Shown in pieces: positions 1-4,813 of a stretch of DNA of 5,266 bases. Both the position numbers and the translations under genes were made by a program. The stretch is from Nitrosarchaeum sp. (GTDB lineage: Archaea; Thermoproteota; Nitrososphaeria; Nitrososphaerales; Nitrosopumilaceae), in assembly GCA_004297665.1 (NCBI GenBank), contig SCUP01000334.1:1-5266 (forward strand), read 5' to 3'. The notes under the pieces were generated by a model, which was given only the letters and a program-made list of their open reading frames with translations, ran no database searches and was not told where the DNA came from. The stretch's first letter is position 1, and every line of letters begins with the position of its first letter.

Positions 1-357
1 CTCACAAATGTTTCTGAGCCTATTCAATATATTGCCATGAAAGCATTAGAAGCAGACATATCAAATAATACTAATACAGTACAAACCAGACTAAAAGTAC
101 TGACTGAAAAGGCAAAAGAGATGGATTTGGATTTTGTAGCACCTGATGGTGCAATGTATCTTTTTGCTCGTGTTAATCAAGAGGAATTTAATGGGGTACA
201 ATTTGCAAACAATCTTTTGGAGAAAGGATTGGCAGTGGCACCAGGGGAAGGTTTTGGAGAGTACAAGAATTTCATTAGAATATCGGCATGTCAAGACGAA
301 AAAACACTAATGGAGGGAATGAATATACTTGGTAATATGATGAGAGATAAGCAATGA
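1..357 (+). CDS. PLP-dependent class I/II aminotransferase, C-terminal part (5' end outside window)
   Basis: The frame is open from the first base and gives 118 residues ending in TGA. The fragment looks like the small domain of a fold-type I aspartate-type aminotransferase. It has APDGAMYLF (about residues 47-55), matching the 'P-x-GAFY-F' motif, then APGEGFG, then NFIRIS, where Arg93 corresponds to the conserved arginine that binds the substrate alpha-carboxylate. The PLP-binding lysine lies upstream, outside the window. Its stop overlaps the tyrA start (ATGA), which indicates one operon and translational coupling. From that context it probably transaminates an aromatic keto acid or prephenate in tyrosine/phenylalanine synthesis. 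The fragment alone cannot separate this from a general aspartate aminotransferase. The internal ATG at 37 is not the real start because family homology continues upstream of it. Confidence 0.88.
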   Translation, partial: LTNVSEPIQYIAMKALEADISNNTNTVQTRLKVLTEKAKEMDLDFVAPDGAMYLFARVNQEEFNGVQFANNLLEKGLAVAPGEGFGEYKNFIRISACQDEKTLMEGMNILGNMMRDKQ

Positions 358-1208
358 AAAAGAAAATTACAATAATTGGGATAGGGGGTCAAATGGGACA
401 ATGGTTTGCAAAATATTTCTTGGCAAATGATTTTGAGGTAACAGGTTATGATACTGAAAATAAAACTCCGATAAAAGGAATTATTCAAGCAGATTCACTA
501 GTAGGAGGAATTTTAAAAGCAGATTATGTTGTATTGTGCACACCCACAAGAAGAACCCCGGAGATAATCAGATTGATTGCAAAAGAAATGAAGCGAGGAA
601 CATATCTAATTGAAATATCATCAGAAAAATCCAAAGTAGTAGCATCATTATCAAAAATGCCAGCAAAAATCAACCCAATATGCATTCACCCTATGTTTGG
701 ACCTGGAGCAAAATCAATCAAAGGACAAAATATAATTTCAGTTCCAGTAAAAGATGCAAAAAAAGAGCTAGCAATTGCAAAAGAGCTTTTTGATGGAGCA
801 AATTTTGTAACAATTGATGCGATTGAGCATGATAAAAAAATTGCAGTGATCTTGGGGCTGACACATTTGATGAATCTTGTTTTTGCAAACATAATTTCAA
901 AAGACGAAAAAATGTTATTAACAGAAAAAATGTCTGGAACAACTTTTAGAGTTCAAAAAATACTAGCCGAGAGCATCATGACAGAATCGCCAGAATTAAT
1001 TGAAACAATTATTGCAAATCCAGAAATCAGAAGAGTTGCAGAAGAGCTTTGGAAAGATATTGGAAGATTACTTACGGCAGTACAAGAATCAAAAACAGAA
1101 GAAGTGATAAATTACATCAAGACTTGCCAAGAAAAACTCTCTGCAAATATAAGCTTAGAAGACTCGTATAAAAAATTGACAAAAATGGTAAACGCAATTG
1201 AAAAATAA
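354..1208 (+). CDS. tyrA: Prephenate (or arogenate) dehydrogenase TyrA, without ACT domain
   Basis: This 284-residue protein should carry out the NAD(P)-dependent oxidative decarboxylation of prephenate to 4-hydroxyphenylpyruvate, or of arogenate to tyrosine, in the cytoplasm. The N-terminal Rossmann domain starts at residue 3, with the glycine loop GIGGQMG (9-15), as in the 'GGxGxMG' of TyrA proteins. Asp33 ends beta-2 (GYD), which favours NAD over NADP. IHPMFGPG (111-118) is the family signature and carries the catalytic His112. EHD (158-160) and GLTHL (168-172, His171) are further TyrA motifs in the helical dimerisation domain. GTTFRVQKI (195-203) occupies the position of the usual 'FRDxTRIA' segment. 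The length fits a stand-alone enzyme: there is no chorismate mutase fusion and no C-terminal ACT domain. The ATG overlaps the aminotransferase stop by four bases. Prephenate versus arogenate preference cannot be read from the sequence. Confidence 0.92.
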   Translation: MKKKITIIGIGGQMGQWFAKYFLANDFEVTGYDTENKTPIKGIIQADSLVGGILKADYVVLCTPTRRTPEIIRLIAKEMKRGTYLIEISSEKSKVVASLSKMPAKINPICIHPMFGPGAKSIKGQNIISVPVKDAKKELAIAKELFDGANFVTIDAIEHDKKIAVILGLTHLMNLVFANIISKDEKMLLTEKMSGTTFRVQKILAESIMTESPELIETIIANPEIRRVAEELWKDIGRLLTAVQESKTEEVINYIKTCQEKLSANISLEDSYKKLTKMVNAIEK

Positions 1209-1213
1209 AAGAA

Positions 1214-1618
1214 ATGCGCGTAACCAAAATTGTGACATCCTTTATTCAGGATGAACAGAAATTATTAATTCTTAGAAGAAGCAACCAAGTAAAAACCATG
1301 AAAGGTTTGTGGGCAGGAATTAGTGGGATTATAGAAAAAAACGAACCACCATTAACAAGGGCAAAAATCGAAATTTATGAAGAGACGGGAATTTCTGAAG
1401 ACAAAATTAGATTGATAAAAAATGCAGCTAAATTAAGAATACATTCACCACAATATGAAAATCATGAGTGGGAGATATTTCCATTTTTGTTTGAAGCAAA
1501 AAATCCAGATATCAAATTGAATTGGGAAAACTCAGAATACACATGGATTACAATAGATGAATTAAAAAACTACAACACGGTTCCTAGTCTTGAGAAAGTA
1601 TTACAAAATTTGTTGTAA
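1214..1618 (+). CDS. Nudix hydrolase (substrate unknown)
   Basis: This 134-residue single-domain protein is a Nudix fold hydrolase that should cleave a nucleoside diphosphate linked to another group, using divalent metal. The opening strand KIVTSFIQDEQKLLILRRS and the segment GLWAGISG are typical. The Nudix box runs from Gly38 to Ile60: Gly38, Glu44, Glu53, Glu56, Glu57, Gly59. The metal-binding EE pair is intact, but the arginine of the 'RE' in GX5EX7REUXEEXGU is Ile52. The WITIDEL motif (111-117) and a TVP near the C terminus are also family-like. It starts five bases after the tyrA stop, so it is very likely co-transcribed with tyrA. Its 3' end overlaps the convergent thiC gene by 18 bases. 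The substrate could be a damaged nucleotide or a cofactor intermediate. Its place next to thiC does not by itself imply a thiamine role, because it belongs to the tyrA transcript. Confidence 0.88.
   Translation: MRVTKIVTSFIQDEQKLLILRRSNQVKTMKGLWAGISGIIEKNEPPLTRAKIEIYEETGISEDKIRLIKNAAKLRIHSPQYENHEWEIFPFLFEAKNPDIKLNWENSEYTWITIDELKNYNTVPSLEKVLQNLL
1564..1569 (-). terminator. Candidate T-tract terminator for thiC, inside the Nudix gene
   Basis: On the minus strand a run of six T lies about 32 bases past the thiC stop codon, within the coding sequence of the Nudix gene. Archaeal RNA polymerase can terminate at short oligo-T tracts without a hairpin. The run is short, so this is a weak call. Confidence 0.3.
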
Positions 1619-2926
1619 TTTTTCTTCTTTTTCATATTTTCGTTGTTGTGGCAACATCACATAGACACATGCACCACCACACATTGTACAGGGGACATTA
1701 TTTCCAGGACGCTGACCGGTCCTACTATGAATCCTAGCTGCTTCCTCAGGATCAATAGATAAAGCAATTTGTTTTTCCCAATCCAATGTACGTCGAGCTT
1801 CAGTCATTTCCATATCCCATTTTATTGCCTTGTCACGAATTTTTACTAAATCAGCAGCATGCGCGGCAATTCTATATGCAATCAAACCGGCTTTAACTTC
1901 CTCAGCATTAGGTAATGCAAGATGCTCAGAAGGAGTAAGATAGCACAATAAATCCACGCCTTCACTTGCAGATACAGCCGCACCAATGGCACTTGCGATA
2001 TGATCATGTCCAGATGCAATGTCAGTTACCAAAGGACCCAAAACGTAGTAAGGCACATCGCCAATTAACGATTTGGCCAATCTAACATTAGCAGCTACTT
2101 CGTTTAATGGAACATGTCCTGGACCTTCCACCATTACTTGGATATCTTGCTCATGAGCACGTTTGGTTAGTTGTGCGACATTGATCATTTCTTGAACCTG
2201 AAGTTCATCATGAGAATCAAGTATAGAACCAGGTCGTAATGCATCACCTAAACTAAATGTGACGTCATATTTTTTGGCAAGCTCAATAAGATAATCATAG
2301 TGTGTCAGATAGGGATTTTCTTTATCATGCCTTAACATCCATGCAGCAGTAATTGTTCCACCTTTACTTACAACACCGCCATATCTTTTGACTTTAAGAA
2401 TTCGTTTTGCAATGTCTTTTGTAATTCCACAGTGAATCGTGGTGTAATCAACACCGTCTTTGGCATTGTTTTCAAATGCATTTAAAAAATCATCCTCAGT
2501 TAGGTTTAAAGGATTTTTATGAACTTCCACACCATAATTGTACGCTTCATAGATAGGTACAGTTCCAAATGTTATTGGAGCAACTTCTAACAAAGCTTGT
2601 CGTATTTTTCTAACATCACCGCCGTCGCTTAGATCCATCATTGTATCTGCATGATATTTTACAGCTACCTTTGCTTTTTCAATCTCTTCTTCCAAGTTTA
2701 CATTAAGTGTAGAAGTGCCAATGTTAACATTGACTTTTGTTTTAAGACCTTTACCAATTCCCACATTGTGAATTTTTTGAGGTCTAACATTATTGCTAGG
2801 AATGATAATCGAGCCACTTGCAATTTTAGGAATTAACCATTCTAGTGTGATATCTTCGTCTTTTGCCACTTGTTTCATTTCCTCGGTAGCAACGCCTCTT
2901 CGTGCGGCAGTCATTTGAGTACCCAT
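1601..2926 (-). CDS. thiC: Phosphomethylpyrimidine synthase ThiC (short archaeal form)
   Basis: ThiC is a radical-SAM [4Fe-4S] enzyme that rearranges aminoimidazole ribotide to hydroxymethylpyrimidine phosphate, the pyrimidine precursor of thiamine. With the ATG at 2926 it has 441 residues. In this numbering it shows ARRG (8-11), NVNIGTS (66-72), MDLSDGGD (97-104), VPIYEAY (123-129), TIHCG (163-167), SLGDALRPG (225-233), EGPGHVP (267-273), GHDHI (306-310) and LTPSEHL (330-336), all matching family blocks. The cluster cysteines are C413, C416 and C420 in a CX2CX3C pattern, one residue tighter than the usual bacterial CX2CX4C. It lacks the N-terminal domain of bacterial ThiC (typically 550 or more residues). 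An in-frame TTG at 2959 would add 11 residues, but it lies upstream of a good TATA box, and ARRG is near the usual N terminus, so the ATG is preferred. It has its own promoter and ends inside the convergent Nudix gene. Confidence 0.95.
   Translation of the reverse strand: MGTQMTAARRGVATEEMKQVAKDEDITLEWLIPKIASGSIIIPSNNVRPQKIHNVGIGKGLKTKVNVNIGTSTLNVNLEEEIEKAKVAVKYHADTMMDLSDGGDVRKIRQALLEVAPITFGTVPIYEAYNYGVEVHKNPLNLTEDDFLNAFENNAKDGVDYTTIHCGITKDIAKRILKVKRYGGVVSKGGTITAAWMLRHDKENPYLTHYDYLIELAKKYDVTFSLGDALRPGSILDSHDELQVQEMINVAQLTKRAHEQDIQVMVEGPGHVPLNEVAANVRLAKSLIGDVPYYVLGPLVTDIASGHDHIASAIGAAVSASEGVDLLCYLTPSEHLALPNAEEVKAGLIAYRIAAHAADLVKIRDKAIKWDMEMTEARRTLDWEKQIALSIDPEEAARIHSRTGQRPGNNVPCTMCGGACVYVMLPQQRKYEKEEKLQQIL
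1619..1632 (+). terminator. T-rich terminator of the tyrA-Nudix operon, inside thiC
   Basis: Directly after the Nudix stop codon the plus strand reads TTTTTCTTCTTTTT. Such U-rich 3' ends are the standard archaeal intrinsic terminator. The tract lies in the last codons of thiC on the other strand, where it encodes a Glu/Lys-rich stretch (KYEKEEK region), so it may also simply reflect that charged tail. Confidence 0.5.
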
Positions 2927-2948
2927 GAAATAATCTATGTTTTTGCCT

Positions 2949-2957
2949 GATTTAAAC
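2949..2957 (-). promoter_or_regulatory. TATA box of thiC
   Basis: The minus strand reads GTTTAAATC, a close match to the archaeal TATA consensus (TTTAWAT). Its centre (about 2953) is 27 bases before the A of the ATG at 2926, the spacing expected if transcription starts at or next to the start codon, giving a leaderless mRNA. This decides the thiC start against the TTG at 2959. Confidence 0.6.
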
Positions 2958-2969
2958 AATCATGAAAAA

Positions 2970-2984
2970 CACAAAAATATTGTG
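2970..2984. promoter_or_regulatory. Inverted repeat upstream of the thiC TATA box
   Basis: CACAA-N5-TTGTG forms a perfect 5+5 inverted repeat 13 bases upstream of the thiC TATA box. That position would suit an activator or regulator of thiC. The repeat is short in an AT-rich spacer, so it could be chance. No second copy was seen before thiDN. Confidence 0.25.
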
Positions 2985-3080
2985 AATATAGGCTCAAAAT
3001 TAAGAATTTGTTTGATTTTAGCTTGAGGGTTAATTCCATCTAAAACCAAAGAGATGTTTTCTGAGATCTGATTTGAAAAT

Positions 3081-3093
3081 TCCATGTAATGGA
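3081..3093 (-). terminator. Small hairpin after the zinc-ribbon gene
   Basis: TCCAT-GTA-ATGGA is a perfect 5-base stem with a 3-base loop, 6 bases beyond the stop of the zinc-ribbon gene on the minus strand and followed there by ATTTTC. It could help end that transcript before the thiC promoter. The stem is short and the T-run poor. The rest of the 2927-3099 spacer shows only AT-rich sequence besides the thiC promoter elements. Confidence 0.2.
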
Positions 3094-3099
3094 TATTTT

Positions 3100-3297
3100 C
3101 TATTTAGATGAGCTCCAAGTTTCCGTAATGCTGTAATTAATAGAAGAATCAGAGACAAAGTATTTTTTACCGCATTTGAAGCATTGCCAAAGAAAGGCGT
3201 TATTGATTTTCTTTTGATATTGCATAGGTAACAGACATGCAGTGCACAGTAATTCATCGGGAGTATCATTTGCCAGAGGAATTTTCTTTTTATTCAA
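3100..3297 (-). CDS. Small zinc-ribbon protein of unknown function
   Basis: I do not recognise this 65-residue protein. It has two cysteine pairs, LCTAC (C18, C21) and CFKCGKKYFV (C39, C42), that is CX2C-X17-CX2C, a zinc-ribbon pattern that should bind one zinc. The N terminus is short and lysine-rich (NKKK), and the last 15 residues are Ser/Thr-rich and probably unstructured. There is no membrane segment or signal peptide. The start is a TTG: the frame is open upstream to a stop at 3361-3363 but contains no ATG, and the next internal Met (25) would remove the first cysteine pair. A TATA-like box about 30 bases upstream supports the TTG. It lies between thiC (same strand, downstream) and thiDN (divergent). 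A nucleic-acid-binding or regulatory role is possible from the fold alone. A second open frame over the same DNA (3030-3269, -) lacks any comparable motif. Confidence 0.62.
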   Translation of the reverse strand: MNKKKIPLANDTPDELLCTACLLPMQYQKKINNAFLWQCFKCGKKYFVSDSSINYSITETWSSSK

Positions 3298-3323
3298 ATT
3301 AATAAATAAAAATGGTTTCAGAT

Positions 3324-3332
3324 CTATAAATG
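3324..3332 (-). promoter_or_regulatory. TATA-like box of the zinc-ribbon gene
   Basis: The minus strand reads CATTTATAG, with its centre about 30 bases before the TTG at 3297. Transcription would then start within a few bases of the start codon, giving a very short or absent leader. Confidence 0.45.
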
Positions 3333-3337
3333 CTCTA

Positions 3338-3349
3338 TTATGATCATAA
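3338..3349. promoter_or_regulatory. 12-base palindrome in the divergent zinc-ribbon/thiDN promoter region
   Basis: TTATGATCATAA is a perfect 12-base palindrome. It lies 6 bases upstream of the zinc-ribbon TATA box and about 100 bases before thiDN, where a dimeric regulator could act on either gene. There is no direct evidence for binding. Confidence 0.3.
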
Positions 3350-3417
3350 AATAAAACAAATCAAAAAACAGTTTTAGAGATATATGAAAACGGAAAAAAC
3401 AATTGCAATAAAAAGGA

Positions 3418-3425
3418 AAAATAGA
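3418..3425 (+). promoter_or_regulatory. Weak TATA-like element before thiDN
   Basis: AAAATAGA is centred about 29 bases before the thiDN ATG and could drive a nearly leaderless transcript. A better-looking TATATGA lies at 3381-3387 and would instead give a leader of roughly 40 bases. The sequence does not decide between them. Confidence 0.3.
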
Positions 3426-3434
3426 TTAGGACTA

Positions 3435-3449
3435 GTTTTGAAAACATAG
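3435..3449 (+). promoter_or_regulatory. Inverted repeat and thiC-shared 9-mer just before the thiDN start
   Basis: GTTTT-G-AAAAC (3435-3445) is a perfect 11-base inverted repeat ending 5 bases before the ATG. Overlapping it, AAAACATAG (3441-3449) also occurs on the minus strand just upstream of the thiC ATG (2935-2943). A site here would cover the expected transcription start, which would suit a repressor. This is inference only. Confidence 0.25.
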
Positions 3450-3450
3450 C

Positions 3451-4752
3451 ATGAATTTACTTTCTATAGGAGGCTCTGATCCATCATCGGGGGCAGGCAT
3501 ACAAAGTGACATCAAAACATTTGATTCTCTAAATGCACATGGGTTAACAGTGATCACTGCAATAACGGGTCAAAATACTTCTAGTTTTGGAATGATTGAA
3601 CCAGTATCACAAAAAATATTGAAAAATCAACTGGACTCGGTAATTTCAGATTTTAAAATTGATGGAATTAAAATTGGCATGGTATACAATTCAGAAATAA
3701 TAAAAACAATTTACAGAGAATTAAAAAATATAAAAATTCCAATCGTACTAGACCCAATAATAAAATCCACGACAGGTGGCTTACTCGTTGAAAAAATAGC
3801 CATCAAAGATTTTAAAAAATTTCTAATTCCGTTGGCCACGGTAATTACGCCAAATAAATTTGAGGCAGAATATCTATCAGAAATCAAAATTGACTCTAAA
3901 AAATCACTTCAAAAAGCAGCTAAAAAAATTCAAGACATGGGTGCAAAAAATGTTGTAATTACAGGATTAGAGACAAATGGACAAATTTCAGATTTCATAC
4001 TGGAGAGAGAAAATCAGTACACAGTATCAGGTAAAAAAATTCCAAAAATCAATCATGGAAGTGGATGCAATTACTCATCATCATTGCTGTTTTCGCTGGT
4101 AAATGGAGCATCACTAAAAGAAGCAGTGAAATTTTCAAAACAATTTACATATGATTCAATTAAAAATGCCAAAAACATAGGATATGGAATAAGCATCACA
4201 CAGATAAAAAACAAAGATGGCATTCACACAGAACTGACCCGTGCAATTAACAAGTTTGTAGAAATTAGAAATATTTACAAAGGCATTCCGGAATGTCAAA
4301 CAAATTTTGTCTTTTCAAAGAAAAATCCAAAATCAATTAAAGACATTCTAGGAGTTTCAGGCAGAATAGTAAAAACTGGAAATGCAGTCACAGTTGCAGG
4401 AGATTTGTCTTATGGTGGATCAAAACATGTTGCAACTGCGTTAATTACAATGAACAAAAAATTCCCAGACGTACGTTCGGCAATTAATCTAAGATATAAT
4501 AAAGACGTAATTTCAAAATTAAGAAAAGAGAGATCACATATTTCCAGCTACGATAGAAACGCAGAACCAAAAAATGCGAAAACCAAAGAGGGATCTTCAA
4601 TTGAATGGGGAATAAAATATGCAATAAAGAATTTAAAAGAACCGCCAGACGTTATTTATCACAAAGGAGATTTTGGAAAAGAACCAATGATAATAATTTT
4701 TGCCAAAACACCTGCATTAATTATTGAAAAAATTTCAAAATTATTTAGTTAA
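3451..4752 (+). CDS. thiDN: Bifunctional HMP/HMP-P kinase - thiamine-phosphate synthase (ThiD-ThiN fusion)
   Basis: This 433-residue fusion phosphorylates hydroxymethylpyrimidine (phosphate) to the diphosphate and joins it to thiazole phosphate to give thiamine phosphate. ThiD, about residues 1-258, is a ribokinase-like domain: GGSDPSSGAGIQSD (7-20) is the substrate/ATP-site signature, DPIIKSTTGGLL (101-112) and TPNKFEAE (133-140) are family blocks, and GSGC (203-206) forms the anion hole with catalytic Cys206. ThiN, about 261-433, is the archaeal replacement for the unrelated ThiE. It has SGRIV (303-307), GGSKHVA (322-328), INLRYN (345-350), SSIEWG (382-387) and HKGDFGKEP (404-412). Arg305 and His326 match, in motif and 21-residue spacing, the Arg/His pair I recall as important in a crenarchaeal ThiDN. 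Their retention favours an enzyme over a ThiN-type regulator. The ATG is close below an in-frame stop at 3439-3441, so the start is well fixed. It supplies the steps after ThiC. Confidence 0.94.
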   Translation: MNLLSIGGSDPSSGAGIQSDIKTFDSLNAHGLTVITAITGQNTSSFGMIEPVSQKILKNQLDSVISDFKIDGIKIGMVYNSEIIKTIYRELKNIKIPIVLDPIIKSTTGGLLVEKIAIKDFKKFLIPLATVITPNKFEAEYLSEIKIDSKKSLQKAAKKIQDMGAKNVVITGLETNGQISDFILERENQYTVSGKKIPKINHGSGCNYSSSLLFSLVNGASLKEAVKFSKQFTYDSIKNAKNIGYGISITQIKNKDGIHTELTRAINKFVEIRNIYKGIPECQTNFVFSKKNPKSIKDILGVSGRIVKTGNAVTVAGDLSYGGSKHVATALITMNKKFPDVRSAINLRYNKDVISKLRKERSHISSYDRNAEPKNAKTKEGSSIEWGIKYAIKNLKEPPDVIYHKGDFGKEPMIIIFAKTPALIIEKISKLFS

Positions 4753-4783
4753 TTTTAAAGTATAATAGAAATCCATACTTGAA

Positions 4784-4791
4784 CATAAATA
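4784..4791 (+). promoter_or_regulatory. TATA-like box of the nucleotidyltransferase gene
   Basis: CATAAATA is centred about 26 bases before the GTG at 4814, again the spacing of a leaderless archaeal transcript. It suggests the gene is transcribed separately from thiDN despite the 61-base gap and shared direction. No T-rich terminator stands out after thiDN. Confidence 0.45.
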
Positions 4792-4813
4792 GTCATATCT
4801 CAAATAGAAACTC

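Noticed and set aside
91..488. Antisense open frames at 91-294 and 291-488.
   Set aside because: Both are covered by the well-supported aminotransferase and tyrA genes and have no motif or promoter.
686..942. Two antisense open frames (686-892 and 718-942, minus strand) inside tyrA.
   Set aside because: They lie wholly within conserved TyrA coding sequence, show no domain, and read as low-complexity Leu/Phe/Ser-rich translations of the opposite strand.
2651..2836. Plus-strand open frame of 61 codons inside thiC.
   Set aside because: It is antisense to conserved ThiC blocks and has no recognisable protein features.
3055..3095. CTGAGA followed by CTGAT, reminiscent of TPP-riboswitch core segments, near thiC.
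   Set aside because: It is on the plus strand, while thiC is read from the minus strand. The paired helices and the conserved second-half segment are absent, and the thiC TATA spacing leaves no room for a 5' leader.
3030..3269. 79-codon open frame on the minus strand overlapping the zinc-ribbon gene.
   Set aside because: It has no recognisable domain, and its frame conflicts with the frame that carries the two CX2C pairs and a fitting promoter.
3064..3325. AGATCTGA at 3064-3071 (plus) and at 3318-3325 (minus strand) as a paired regulatory repeat.
   Set aside because: Only eight bases match, built on a common palindrome (AGATCT), and the first copy has no promoter next to it.
4758..4780. AAGTAT...ATACTT inverted repeat after thiDN as a terminator.
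   Set aside because: Six AT-rich pairs with an 11-base loop and no following T-run are too weak, and it lies beside the next gene's promoter.
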